Positions 54,046 to 63,388 are shown, numbered from the stretch's first letter. The stretch is DNA of 64,000 nucleotides from an uncultured Collinsella sp. (GCA_900548265.1 URKG01000008.1:1-64000), one strand, 5' to 3'. Notes: generated by a model from the letters alone, not told the origin. Translations and numbers: made by a program.

Positions 54046-54873
54046 TTAGATGAGGCCGAAATGCTGCATCGCTGTGACGGTGCCGTCGTGTGCGACATCA
54101 TCAGTCACGTAGTCGGCGAGCGCCTTGACCTCGGGCATAGCGTTGCCCATGGCCACGGCCGTCTCGACAGCGGCGAGCATACCCAGATCGTTGCCGGAAT
54201 CGCCAAAGCCAAAGGTGCGCGCGTTGCCGGTGCGACCCAGGTATTCCAGCGCTCGCGCCACGCCCACGCCCTTGTCAATGCCCTTGGGGCTCAGCTCGCG
54301 ATTCTGGCCACCGGTGTTGCACAGCTCAAACTCGCGATCGATAAAGCCGTCATCGTTGGCCACGCGAGCCAAACTGGGCACACTGAGGCATACCTTGCCC
54401 ACGCGCAGACTGCCGTCGACGCGCATTTCCTCGGTGCTGTGCACCACAGAAGTGCCGATCAGAGACGACTGCTCAACACCCGCGGGTTCCAGGGCAAAAG
54501 TAGCCACGTTGGTCTCGAAAAAGGCCTCAATCCCTGCCGCGGCCATACGGCGCGCAAGCTCCTCAATAACGTCCTCGTCAAAGCAGTCCTCATGCACCAC
54601 GCGGCCCTCGACCTCGAGCGTCGCTCCCGCCATGGCAACGACACCCGCCGGGTTCAGCGCGCGCAGGCCATCGGCAATCAGCCACAAGGGACGACCCGTG
54701 CAGATAAATGCATGGTGTCCCGCGTCGCGCAGACGATGAAACGCCTCGACGACCGCCTGCGAGGGGTGAACCGCCGAAAAGTCCTTGTCGGTCATGTTGT
54801 CGGGATCGAACGACGTCAGCGTGCCGTCCACGTCAAAAAAGAGCACGGCGGAATCGGGGCACGCATCAATCAT
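54046..54873 (-). CDS. HAD-superfamily hydrolase, Cof type
   Basis: 275-residue phosphatase of the type IIB (Cof) HAD group: nucleophile motif FFDVDGTLT, motif II ICTGRP, a C2 cap, and FGFGDSGNDLGMLAAV with SPKGIDKGVGV. Likely a sugar phosphate or nucleotide phosphatase; substrate unknown. AAAGGA precedes the ATG. The 170 bases between it and the transaldolase hold nothing recognisable. Confidence 0.9.
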   Translation of the reverse strand: MIDACPDSAVLFFDVDGTLTSFDPDNMTDKDFSAVHPSQAVVEAFHRLRDAGHHAFICTGRPLWLIADGLRALNPAGVVAMAGATLEVEGRVVHEDCFDEDVIEELARRMAAAGIEAFFETNVATFALEPAGVEQSSLIGTSVVHSTEEMRVDGSLRVGKVCLSVPSLARVANDDGFIDREFELCNTGGQNRELSPKGIDKGVGVARALEYLGRTGNARTFGFGDSGNDLGMLAAVETAVAMGNAMPEVKALADYVTDDVAHDGTVTAMQHFGLI

Positions 54874-54915
54874 ATGGGTTCCTTTCGGGGGCGAGAGTAA
54901 ACGAAGTATCCATCA

Positions 54916-54921
54916 TATAAT
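54916..54921 (+). promoter_or_regulatory. Possible -10 box of the RlmKL-like gene
   Basis: Perfect TATAAT 27 bases before the ATG, in the divergent region from the HAD gene. No convincing -35 at the right distance. Confidence 0.3.
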
Positions 54922-54948
54922 GGAGCGACGCAACCAGAGAGGTCACCC

Positions 54949-57516
54949 ATGGAATTTTACGCAAGCTGCCCCGAGGGCTTTGAGTCCGCACTCGCCGATG
55001 AGCTTAAACGCCTCGGGCTTTCGCATGTTCGCCGGCTGAAGGGCCGCGCTACATTTGAGGGCGAGCTCGAAGAAGGCTACCGCGCCTGTCTGTGGTCGCG
55101 CCTGGCGAGCCGTGTGTTCGTGGTACTCGGGCGCTTTGAGGCGCAGGATGCCGATGAACTGTACGATAGCGTTTACGACATCGCCTGGGAGACCATCATC
55201 CGCCCCGGCGCCACCATCGCCATCACCGCCCGCGGCGTGACCGAGCAGCTGCGCAACACGCGCTTCTCGGCCCTGCGCGCCAAAGACGCGCTGTGCGACC
55301 GTCTGGCCGAGACCACGGGCCGTCGCGCCGACGTCGATGCCGCCGACCCCGATGTTCACCTGTTGCTTTCGCTGCGTCAGCGCCGCGCGAGCATCAGCCT
55401 GGACCTTTCGGGCGACCCGCTGTTCAAGCGTCTGCCGCCCGCTGCGACTCGTGCCGGCGAGGGCGCACACGTGTTGCGCCCCGACTACGCCGCCCTGGTG
55501 CTGGCGCAGGTCGGCTGGACCGCACTATGCGAGCGCGAGCTGACGGCCGACGATTACGAAAACGAAGCCCTTCCCACGCTGATCGATGCCTCGTGCGCCG
55601 GCGGCGGTCTGCTGCTGGAGGCCGTGAACATTCTGACCGACCGCGCCCCGGGCGCCGCACGCGAGCGCTGGGGCTTTGAGGGCTGGCAGCTGCACGACGC
55701 TGTCCTGTGGGAGCAGCTGCTTGCCGAGGCGCGCGAGCGCGAGGCGGCAGCGCGCGAGCGCCAGGCGCGCATCGTGGCCGTAGACATCGACCCCGCCGCC
55801 CGCAAGACTGCCGAGCGCATGGTCAAGTGCGCCGGCTACAAGCGTTTTGTCGACTTTTGTGCCGCCAAGCCCGCCACCGTGCTGGACCATGCGGGCGCCG
55901 TCGCCGGTGCCGCCCTGGTCGCGGACACGACCGAGACCCCGCTTTCGCTCATGCACGATGCCATGACGCTCATCGGCGAGCTGCGCCGCGCCCCCGAGCT
56001 CGCTTCGGCGCCGGTCGCCGCTCTCACCCGCGACGGCTTGCTGGCCCGCGCGCTCCACGCCGAGCCCGAGCGCTCGATCGCCGTCATGCCCAATAACGAG
56101 GAGGCGGCTCTTGAGGTTTGGCCCTCACTCGACCACGCCGCTGCAGCGTTTGAGGCTGCGACCAGCGCGGATACCGAGGCCGAGGTTGCGGATGCCAACG
56201 AAGCCAACGACGAAGCCGCCGCTTCCTCCATGCCCGAACCTGCCGCCACGCTCGACTTGGGCGACGGCAAGCCGCTGCCCGTGCTCATCCCGGAGTCCGA
56301 GCAGTTCGCCAACCGCCTGCGCAAGAATGCCCGTCTGCGCCGCAAGTGGGCCAAGCGCGAGGGCGTGAGCTGCTATCGCGTCTACGATGCCGACCTGCCC
56401 GACTACTCCGCTGCCATCGACCTGTACGAGGGTTGCCCGCAGACGCCGGGCCGCTGGCTCGTCATCGCCGAATACGCCGCGCCCAAGACCATCGACCCCG
56501 CGCTGGCCCAGGCCCGCATGCTCGACATCTTGGCCATCGCGCCGCGCATCCTTGATGTTCCGGCCGAGCATGTGCACGCCAAGGCCCGCATGCGTTCGCG
56601 TGGCGGCTCGCAGTACGGCAAGCAGGGCGCCGGCAAGGGCGGATCGGGCGAGCGCGCCAACATCGCGCGCCGGCGTCTGCCGCTCATCGAAGAAGGCGGG
56701 CTCACCTTTGCCGTCAACTTTGACGACTACCTGGATGTGGGCATCTTCCTGGATCACCGCGTCACCCGCAACCTGGTGCGCGAACACGCCAAACAGGCAC
56801 GCCGCTTCCTCAATCTGTTCGCCTATACCGGCACCGCCACCTGCTATGCGGCCGACGGCGGCGTCGAGGAAACCGTGACAGTCGACCTTTCCAACACCTA
56901 CCTGGACTGGGCCGAGCGCAATATGCGCCAGAACGGCTTTGTTGGTCCGCAGCATCATTTTGTGCGCGACGACGTGCTCGCCTGGATTCGCGACCAGCGC
57001 CAGACGCGCAACCGCTGGGACTTGATCTTTGTCGACCCGCCCACGTTCTCGAACTCGTCCAAGATGGGCCGCCGCACCTGGGATGTCCAGCGCGACCATG
57101 TTGAGCTTTTGGCCGGCGTATCTCGCCTGCTTGCACAGGGCGGACATGCCATCTTTAGCTGCAACCTGCGCGGCTTCCGCCCCGAAACGCGCAAGCTCGC
57201 GCGCGCGGGCGTCGTGCTGGAGGACATTACGGCACAGACCATCCCCGAGGACTTCGCGCGCAACCAGAAGGTGCACCACTGCTATATCGTGCGCCGACTG
57301 CCCATCGAGGACGCCATGGCCGAGGTCGGCTTTAGCGCCGAGGAGATTGCCGAGCGAACCGAAGAGCTGCGCAACCCCGAGGCGCGCAAGCCTCGTGCAG
57401 CAGCGCCCGCGCCCACGCAGGCCGGCAACGGCAAATCAAACTTTGCCGGCAAACCCTCCCCTGCCGGCAAGTCCAAAAAGAAGAAGTTCTACGCCAGCAA
57501 GCCCAAGGGCAAATAA
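54949..57516 (+). CDS. RlmKL-like 23S rRNA methyltransferase with a degenerate RlmL half
   Basis: 855 residues: THUMP domain (1-160), RlmL-type methyltransferase (about 170-400), an Ala/Glu-rich linker (about 400-435), and RlmK-type methyltransferase (about 450-800), then a Lys/Ala tail. The RlmK half has FLNLFAYTGTATCYAADGG, VDLSNTYLDWAERN and VDPPTFSNSSKM (about 695), all intact, so m7G2069 formation is expected. In the RlmL half the SAM motif is DASCAGGGLLLEA instead of D-x-x-CGSG-T, and no NPPYGER motif follows where it is needed, so m2G2445 activity is doubtful. GAGAGG precedes the ATG. Confidence 0.85.
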   Translation: MEFYASCPEGFESALADELKRLGLSHVRRLKGRATFEGELEEGYRACLWSRLASRVFVVLGRFEAQDADELYDSVYDIAWETIIRPGATIAITARGVTEQLRNTRFSALRAKDALCDRLAETTGRRADVDAADPDVHLLLSLRQRRASISLDLSGDPLFKRLPPAATRAGEGAHVLRPDYAALVLAQVGWTALCERELTADDYENEALPTLIDASCAGGGLLLEAVNILTDRAPGAARERWGFEGWQLHDAVLWEQLLAEAREREAAARERQARIVAVDIDPAARKTAERMVKCAGYKRFVDFCAAKPATVLDHAGAVAGAALVADTTETPLSLMHDAMTLIGELRRAPELASAPVAALTRDGLLARALHAEPERSIAVMPNNEEAALEVWPSLDHAAAAFEAATSADTEAEVADANEANDEAAASSMPEPAATLDLGDGKPLPVLIPESEQFANRLRKNARLRRKWAKREGVSCYRVYDADLPDYSAAIDLYEGCPQTPGRWLVIAEYAAPKTIDPALAQARMLDILAIAPRILDVPAEHVHAKARMRSRGGSQYGKQGAGKGGSGERANIARRRLPLIEEGGLTFAVNFDDYLDVGIFLDHRVTRNLVREHAKQARRFLNLFAYTGTATCYAADGGVEETVTVDLSNTYLDWAERNMRQNGFVGPQHHFVRDDVLAWIRDQRQTRNRWDLIFVDPPTFSNSSKMGRRTWDVQRDHVELLAGVSRLLAQGGHAIFSCNLRGFRPETRKLARAGVVLEDITAQTIPEDFARNQKVHHCYIVRRLPIEDAMAEVGFSAEEIAERTEELRNPEARKPRAAAPAPTQAGNGKSNFAGKPSPAGKSKKKKFYASKPKGK

Positions 57517-57519
57517 CAA

Positions 57520-57586
57520 AGTTGCGGTGGAATACGGACTGTTTTACCTGGAATTAGGCAAATATAGACCGTATTTCACCGCAACT
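57520..57586. repeat. Inverted repeat between convergent RlmKL-like and kdpE-like genes
   Basis: AGTTGCGGTGGAATACGG (57520-57537) pairs with 57569-57586, with a single G-T pair. It starts three bases after the stop codon. Probably a bidirectional 3'-end structure. Confidence 0.75.
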
Positions 57587-57610
57587 CATAGTGGGATGGC
57601 GGACGCCGTC

Positions 57611-58324
57611 CTACCCTTGGGTGACCAGGCGGTAACCGATGCCCACGTGCGTCTGGATATAGCGCGGATGCGCGGGGTCGGACTCGATCTTCTTGCGCAG
57701 CGTGCCCATAAAGACGCGCAGGCTCGCCAGGTCGCTCTTAGTTGCCGTGCCCCAAATCTCGTGCAGGATAAACTGGTGCGTTAGTACCTTGTCGGCGTTA
57801 TGTGCCAGCAGGCACAAGAGCTTGTACTCAATCGGCGTCAGATGCAGCTCCTCGCCATCCATCGTGGCAATGCCGGCATCAAAGTCGATATGCAGCTCAC
57901 CGGCATCGAACGTGCCCTCGGAGGCAACGCCGCCCGATTGCGCATACGAAAGGCGCCTGAGCGTCGTGCGAATGCGCGCGAGCAGCTCCTCGACCGAAAA
58001 CGGCTTGGTCAGGTAGTCGTCGGCGCCGGCATCGAGTGCGCGAATCTTGTCCGCATCCTCGCTACGCGCCGATACCACGATAATCGGCATGCCCGACCAT
58101 GCGCGCACCGACTCCACCACCTTGACGCCGTCCATATCGGGCAGACCCAGGTCGAGCAGCACAATGCTCGGTGCCTGCGATGAGGCGGCAGCGATGGCGG
58201 CATGGGCGGTCTCCACGGCCATATGACGCAAGCCGTGCGCCTCGAGCGCGGCAACAATAAGATTGCGGACAGCGGGGTCGTCCTCAACGACCAAGATGAG
58301 CGGTTTTACGGCAGAGTTCGGCAC
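57611..58324 (-). CDS. kdpE: KdpE-like OmpR-family response regulator
   Basis: 237 residues: receiver domain with acidic pocket VVEDD, phosphoacceptor Asp58 (LLDLGLPDMDG) and Lys in YLTKPF, then an OmpR-type winged helix (LHLTPIEYKLLCLLAHNADKVLTHQFILHEIWG, YIQTHVGIGYRL). The sequence is KdpE-like throughout. GTG start at 58324, with AAGGAG formed by the last codons of the kinase gene, four bases downstream of its stop. Probably controls the adjacent kup gene; no kdpFABC is in the window. Confidence 0.88.
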   Translation of the reverse strand: MPNSAVKPLILVVEDDPAVRNLIVAALEAHGLRHMAVETAHAAIAAASSQAPSIVLLDLGLPDMDGVKVVESVRAWSGMPIIVVSARSEDADKIRALDAGADDYLTKPFSVEELLARIRTTLRRLSYAQSGGVASEGTFDAGELHIDFDAGIATMDGEELHLTPIEYKLLCLLAHNADKVLTHQFILHEIWGTATKSDLASLRVFMGTLRKKIESDPAHPRYIQTHVGIGYRLVTQG

Positions 58325-58328
58325 AGCG

Positions 58329-59954
58329 CTACTCCTTATCAAACGAAACGTCGGCGACGGGAAGCTCAATCGTAAAGACCGAGCCGTGCGGGTCCGCCGC
58401 GGCAACCTCTATGCTACCGCCATGCGCCAGCGCAATGGAGCGGCAGAGCGAAAGCCCCAGGCCCACACTACGGTGGCTGTCGGCCAGGCCATGGTTGGCG
58501 GTATAGAACGACTCGAAGATGCGCTCGCGATCCTCGGGTGCGATGCCTGGACCATCATCGGCCACCGAGCACGCCACGCGTCCATCGTCGACGCTAATCG
58601 AAATCATGATATGCGAGCCTGCGGGCGTATAGGTGATGGCGTTGTTCACCAGATTGACCACCAGCTGCACCATCAGGCGCGCGTCGACGTTGACGAGCGC
58701 CGGCTCGTCGCACGCCACCACCTTAAGGTCGTGCTCGCGCACGGCCGGACTTACGTGGCGCAGCGCCTCCTCGACGATATCGTCCATGAGCTCGAGCGTT
58801 GTCGACAGATGCATGCCGCCGCCCTCGAGCTTGGTGATGGCGAGCAGGTTCTCGACGGTGGCGTTGAGCCATTGCGCATCCGAGCGAATGGACAGGAGCA
58901 GGCCGCGGCGCGTTTGGGCGTCGAGCACGGCGGTGCCGGTCGAGCCCTGGTCGAGCAGCACGTCGGCATTGCCCGAAATACTGGTGAGCGGCGTGCGCAG
59001 GTCGTGCGAGATGGAGCGCAGCAGGTTGGCGCGCAGCTGTTCGTTTTTGGCAAGCACCGCCGCCTCCTCGCGGGCCTCCATGGCGCGGGCGCGATCGAGC
59101 GCCAGCTCGCCTTCGCTCACGATGGCATCGGCAAGTGTCCGCTCCTCATGCGTCAGCACGTCGGGCTCGGCAACGATAGCCAGCACGCCCACCACTGAGG
59201 CGGGGTCGCCCGAGCGCGCGAAGCCGTCGCCTGTGCGAACCGTCAGGTAGATGCCATAAAACGCCGAGCCGCCAAACGTGGCGTCGAGCGGCGTTCCCAC
59301 ATAGGCGGACGCCGAGAGCCGCGGCGGCATCTGCGGCGCCAGCTCGTGCACCGGCGCGGCATCGCCCACGGCCGTGTATGTCGCACGCGGCAGCAGGTCA
59401 TCGCCCTCGGCGTCGGCGCTGTACCACACGACCGGACAGCCCGAAAGACGCGCCAGCTGCGTGGCCATGGCGTGAACGATCTGATGCTGATCGGCGCACC
59501 GCTGCAGCATGCGGTTGGTCTCGAGCACCATATGCGTGCGGCGGTCGCTGGAGGCAGCCTGTGCCAAGGCGCGGCGCAGGGCCAACGCAATCGAGCTCGA
59601 CACAAGCGAGACCACAAACATGATGAAGAACATGCCGGGATAGCCGCGGTCGATAAGCGACAGCGAGTAGCGCGGGTCGACAAACAAGAAGTTGTAGAGC
59701 GCCACGGCGGCAGCCGAGCTCAGCAAGCAATACAGGCGACTCCAGGTAAAGAATGCGCACAGCTGAACGGCGAACACATAGACGATCATGATGCTCGGCG
59801 CGAGACCCGGATGGTCGAGCAGCGCGCCCACAATCGTCGCCGCGACCAGCAGCCCCACCGACACGCAGATATCGTACAGGGGGCCGCGACGCGTCATCGT
59901 AGTGCGCCGCCACCAAAAGCTATCGGCAATATCGCCGTCCGTACGGACGTCCAT
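58329..59954 (-). CDS. KdpD-like sensor histidine kinase lacking the N-terminal KdpD domain
   Basis: 541 residues. It begins with the four-helix DUF4118 membrane domain of KdpD (ICVSVGLLVAATIVGALLD onward, FVDPRYSLSL), then a GAF-like domain (about 150-285), the dimerisation His317 (RSISHDLRTPLTSI) and an ATPase domain (NLVNNAITYTP, DDGPGIAPEDRERIFESFY, GLGLSLCRSIALAHGGSI). The cytoplasmic N-terminal KdpD sensor and USP domains are missing, so potassium or turgor sensing must rely on the membrane part. GGGGCGGGA precedes the ATG. Confidence 0.9.
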   Translation of the reverse strand: MDVRTDGDIADSFWWRRTTMTRRGPLYDICVSVGLLVAATIVGALLDHPGLAPSIMIVYVFAVQLCAFFTWSRLYCLLSSAAAVALYNFLFVDPRYSLSLIDRGYPGMFFIMFVVSLVSSSIALALRRALAQAASSDRRTHMVLETNRMLQRCADQHQIVHAMATQLARLSGCPVVWYSADAEGDDLLPRATYTAVGDAAPVHELAPQMPPRLSASAYVGTPLDATFGGSAFYGIYLTVRTGDGFARSGDPASVVGVLAIVAEPDVLTHEERTLADAIVSEGELALDRARAMEAREEAAVLAKNEQLRANLLRSISHDLRTPLTSISGNADVLLDQGSTGTAVLDAQTRRGLLLSIRSDAQWLNATVENLLAITKLEGGGMHLSTTLELMDDIVEEALRHVSPAVREHDLKVVACDEPALVNVDARLMVQLVVNLVNNAITYTPAGSHIMISISVDDGRVACSVADDGPGIAPEDRERIFESFYTANHGLADSHRSVGLGLSLCRSIALAHGGSIEVAAADPHGSVFTIELPVADVSFDKE

Positions 59955-59982
59955 CAGCGTCCCGCCCCTCTCTCAAAAACAA

Positions 59983-60021
59983 AAACCACCACAAAGGGGA
60001 CAGGCACCTTTGTGGTGGTTT
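59983..60021. repeat. Palindrome with 15-base arms between the 64-residue gene and the kinase gene
   Basis: AAACCACCACAAAGG / CCTTTGTGGTGGTTT, with a partial third arm (TTGTGGTGGTT) following. The centre GGACAGGCA recalls the GGGACTGTCCC palindromes. Confidence 0.8.
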
Positions 60022-60067
60022 CCCCTTGTGGTGGTTCCAAGTGTAAAGCCTTTGCAACCTGCGGACG

Positions 60068-60262
60068 TTAGACAAACAGCACGTGCGCGAGCAGTGCGCA
60101 CACGCACGCCGCGACAAGCACCGTCACCACGATCGAAATCACGCGGTCGGCCATGTCCATGTTGGCCCGATTCGTAAAGAACCGATCTTCGGCAGCATCG
60201 GCGCGTATCTCACGCACCAGCTCGGTCGCAAGATCGCAACCGTCAAGCACCTTTGCATCCAT
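60068..60262 (-). CDS. Small single-pass membrane protein between kup and kdpD-like genes
   Basis: 64 residues: a charged N-terminal half (LATELVREIRADAAEDRFF) and one C-terminal membrane helix (VISIVVTVLVAACVCALLAHVLFV). I do not recognise a family. A strong GGGAGG sits seven bases before ATG 60262, which supports translation. It lies 69 bases after kup and before the sensor kinase on the same strand, so it may be a regulator of the transporter or kinase, by analogy with small membrane peptides such as KdpF; this is speculation. Confidence 0.65.
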   Translation of the reverse strand: MDAKVLDGCDLATELVREIRADAAEDRFFTNRANMDMADRVISIVVTVLVAACVCALLAHVLFV

Positions 60263-60331
60263 GGTTTCCTCCCAGGACTCAATCCCCGTCAATACAAGCC
60301 CGCCCGTTCGCAGACAAACCTCGAGCTTCGA

Positions 60332-62359
60332 CTACGGCCGCTCGTTGGGAGCCAGGCGCTGCATCTTGTTCACGGCCTTGAACTTGGTGAACAGCGGCAC
60401 GTACTCAAAGCTCACGTTGGAGTTCTCCAGGCCGTACCAACGCGCGGGCGTGCCGGCGGCGCGGCGAATGATGTACTTGAGCGTGATGGCCGTACGCTCG
60501 CTGGGCTCCACATCGCTTTCGGGCGCCAGAAGCTTACGGATCAGGACGAACTTGAACGTGCCGATGTTACCCGGATCCTTGTAGACCGAGTAGTCATGCG
60601 TCTGCGGCGGCAGCTCGCCGGTGGCAGCCAGGTCCTGAACAACCTGACGCAGGTAGGCATTGACGCGCTGGTTGATCTTGTAGCCCAGGTACAGATGCAC
60701 GCGGAACACGTAGTCGGTGCCGAACGTCTCGACCGAATAGGCAAAGGTGTGCGGTTCGTCCATAGTCTCGACATTCACAAACCACCAGGCGCGGGCGCGC
60801 TTGGGATGCTTGTCCAAAATCGAGTAGACGATGTCGCGGTCGATGTAGTCGGTATGGGTGTCCTTGGTCAGGTACACGACGTTGTCGCTCATGCGCTCGT
60901 AACGGTCGTCGTCGCGCAGGCGCTTGAGCTGCGGCAGGTAGCTGCGCAGCGGCAGCAGCGTAAACTGGCGCTGCTCGACCGCCGTGCCGTTGTACCAGCA
61001 CACCATGATGCCCATGATGAGCGCGGCCATGAGGATGGTGAAGTAGCCGCCGTGGAAGAACTTGGTGAGCGAGCTCACGAAGAAGAAGCCTTCGAGCAAA
61101 AGGAAGAAGGCCGCGAAGATCCACGGCGCGACCTTGAGCTTGCGCTCCTCGTGCAGGTAGAAGAAGAGCAGCAACGTGGTGCACATCATAGTCAGCGTAA
61201 TGGCAAGGCCGTAGGCGGCTTCCATATGCGCCGAGTTCTGGAACAGCAGCACCACGATGACGCAGCCGACAAGCATGACGTTGTTGACCATGGGGATGTA
61301 GAGCTGGCCCTTGGTCTCGGCAGGGTAGAAGACCTGCATGTGCGGCATAAGGTCCAGACGGCTGGCCTCGGACACCAGCGAGAATGCGCCGGTGATGAGC
61401 GCCTGCGAGGCAATGATGGCCGCGACGGTGGAAAGGCCGACGGCAAACGGGCGCAGGCCCGGGGCGAGCATCTGGTAGAACGGGTTGAGGTCGGCAATGC
61501 CCATGAGCTCGGGGTTGGCAGCGTTGTTCATAAGCCAAGCGCCCTGGCCCATATAGGAAAGCAGTAGGCAGCACTTAACGAACGGCCAGGTAGCGTAGAT
61601 GTTGCCGCGGCCGACGTGGCCCATGTCGGAGTAGAGCGCCTCGGCACCGGTGGTGGCGAGGAAGCAACTGCCCAGAATCATGATGCCCGCGTGGTTGTTG
61701 GGGCTCAGCAAAAAGGCGATACCGCGCACCGGGTTGAGGCACAGCAGCACGGCGGGGTGCTGGAAAACAAAGAAAAGACCCGTGCCGCCCAGGAACAGGA
61801 ACCACAGCGTCATGATGGGGCCAAAGGCGTGACCGATCTTGGCCGTACCGATGCGCTGTACCAAGAAGAGCACGATGATGATGGCGAGCGTAATGGCGAC
61901 GACGCGGCCCTGGTCATCGCCCAGCACGGCATGGACCGCCGGGATGGTGCGCAGGCCCTCGATGGCCGTGGTAACGGTAACGGCCGGCGTCAGGATGCCG
62001 TCGGCGAGCAGCGCGGCGCCACCCAGCATGGCGGGGATGATAAGCCACTTGCCGCAGCGCTTGACCAGGCTGTACAGGGCAAAGATGCCGCCCTCACCAT
62101 GGTTATCGGCGCGCAGCGAGATGAGCACATACTTGATGGTGGTCAGCAACGTGACCGTCCACACGACAAGGGAGAGCGCGCCGAGCACGAACTCCTCCGT
62201 GACGCTTCCGATGCCGCCGTTGCCGGCAACGAGCGCCTTGGTTACATACATAGGGCTGGTGCCGATATCGCCGTACACCACGCCCAGCGTGACGAGCATC
62301 GCCGAGATGCTCACAGGAATCGCAGCGTGCGAAGCTGCCTCCTTGGCCTTTTGTTCCAT
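60332..62359 (-). CDS. kup: KUP-family potassium transporter
   Basis: 675 residues: about twelve membrane helices and a C-terminal cytoplasmic domain of about 200 residues. The signature GVVYGDIGTSPMYV is at the N-terminus, with DNHGEGGIFALYSL, ADGILTPAVTVTTAIEGL and EALYSDMGHVG. Proton-coupled potassium uptake. Start at ATG 62359 with GGGAGG upstream (an in-frame start at 62377 would cover that site). First gene of a probable operon with the 64-residue protein and the KdpDE-like pair. I saw no cyclic di-AMP riboswitch upstream. Confidence 0.95.
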   Translation of the reverse strand: MEQKAKEAASHAAIPVSISAMLVTLGVVYGDIGTSPMYVTKALVAGNGGIGSVTEEFVLGALSLVVWTVTLLTTIKYVLISLRADNHGEGGIFALYSLVKRCGKWLIIPAMLGGAALLADGILTPAVTVTTAIEGLRTIPAVHAVLGDDQGRVVAITLAIIIVLFLVQRIGTAKIGHAFGPIMTLWFLFLGGTGLFFVFQHPAVLLCLNPVRGIAFLLSPNNHAGIMILGSCFLATTGAEALYSDMGHVGRGNIYATWPFVKCCLLLSYMGQGAWLMNNAANPELMGIADLNPFYQMLAPGLRPFAVGLSTVAAIIASQALITGAFSLVSEASRLDLMPHMQVFYPAETKGQLYIPMVNNVMLVGCVIVVLLFQNSAHMEAAYGLAITLTMMCTTLLLFFYLHEERKLKVAPWIFAAFFLLLEGFFFVSSLTKFFHGGYFTILMAALIMGIMVCWYNGTAVEQRQFTLLPLRSYLPQLKRLRDDDRYERMSDNVVYLTKDTHTDYIDRDIVYSILDKHPKRARAWWFVNVETMDEPHTFAYSVETFGTDYVFRVHLYLGYKINQRVNAYLRQVVQDLAATGELPPQTHDYSVYKDPGNIGTFKFVLIRKLLAPESDVEPSERTAITLKYIIRRAAGTPARWYGLENSNVSFEYVPLFTKFKAVNKMQRLAPNERP

Positions 62360-62481
62360 AAGCCGGTTTCCTCCCAACTTTAATGTTCGAAGGAATTATA
62401 GGTAATCGGCCCATGTTTGAATGGCACTGTTTTCCCAGCTAGATAAACATTTATACGGCCTTTAAGCCACCTCGGCGATAT

Positions 62482-62517
62482 GGAATGTGACAAAGGGACT
62501 GTCTCTTTGTCGCATCC
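62482..62517. repeat. GTGACAAAGGGACTGTCCC-type palindrome, copy e
   Basis: GGAATGTGACAAAGGGAC against GTCTCTTTGTCGCATCC, with a few mismatches. It ends directly at the nitroreductase stop codon. Confidence 0.82.
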
Positions 62518-62518
62518 G

Positions 62519-63388
62519 TCATTTTCCGAGCCAATTTTTGAACCACCACTCCATGGAGCGGCTCATCTCGGCCATAAAGGGACTCGTGTGCTTGCGGGTA
62601 TAGATGTCCACGACGCGCTCCCCCACCACGCGGGCATGCGGACGGAACATCGCGTCCATCTCGGCTACCTGCGCGTCCATAGTCGCAGCATTGGCGCGGC
62701 AGTAGCGCTCCTCGTGCACCAGGTTCACCACGGGATGCGCAATGGCCGGACGCTCCTTACGGGGCGTGCCGATGATGAGCATCGACAGCGGCATGGTATA
62801 CGGAGGCAGATCGAGCAGCTCGGCCACTTCCTCGGCATTCTCGACGATATCACCGATGTAGCAGCTCCCCAGGCCCAGGGCCTCGGCGGCGACCACGGCG
62901 TTTTGCGCAGCGATCACGGCGTCCTGGGCCGCGATGGCAAAGTCACCCAAACCCGGTGCACGGCGGGGCGCCTTGCCCGTGCGCTCGACAAACTCGGGCT
63001 CAAAGCAGCCCACGTGCTCAAACAGATCGATCCACTTGGCATAGTCGACCACAAATATAAGTGCCCAGGACGCCTTGGCGATCATGGGCTGGTGGTCGCA
63101 CAGGTCGGCCAGACGATCCAGCGTAGCCTGCTCGCGAATGCTCACGATGGAATACATCATCATGGCGCCCGCCGACGGCGCGCGACTCGCCGCATGCAAA
63201 ATTGCCGCCCGCTGCTCGTCGGTCACCGCCACGGGACGGTCGTCGTCATCACGCGCAAAGACACGCGTGGAGGAACGGTGCTCCAACGTGTCCAGCACCG
63301 CATTGCCCGTCGTCTCGACCGGATAGCCGCCCGCGTCCATGCCAGCGTCCACGTCACCCGCACTCGTCATACAAGCCCGTTCGTTCAT
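62519..63388 (-). CDS. Nitroreductase family protein
   Basis: 289-residue FMN-dependent oxidoreductase. RSSTRVF with RAPSAGAMMMYSIVSI is the FMN-binding N-terminal segment; AAEALGLGSCYIGDI and PLSMLIIGTPRKERP are the C-terminal ones. Substrate unknown (nitro compounds, quinones or flavin). GAGGATGAGG precedes the ATG. About 20 extra N-terminal residues and an acidic DDDD stretch are unusual. Confidence 0.87.
   Translation of the reverse strand: MNERACMTSAGDVDAGMDAGGYPVETTGNAVLDTLEHRSSTRVFARDDDDRPVAVTDEQRAAILHAASRAPSAGAMMMYSIVSIREQATLDRLADLCDHQPMIAKASWALIFVVDYAKWIDLFEHVGCFEPEFVERTGKAPRRAPGLGDFAIAAQDAVIAAQNAVVAAEALGLGSCYIGDIVENAEEVAELLDLPPYTMPLSMLIIGTPRKERPAIAHPVVNLVHEERYCRANAATMDAQVAEMDAMFRPHARVVGERVVDIYTRKHTSPFMAEMSRSMEWWFKNWLGK

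Noticed and set aside
62360..62481. Cyclic di-AMP (ydaO) riboswitch ahead of kup
   Set aside because: None of its conserved core segments is visible and the leader is too short.
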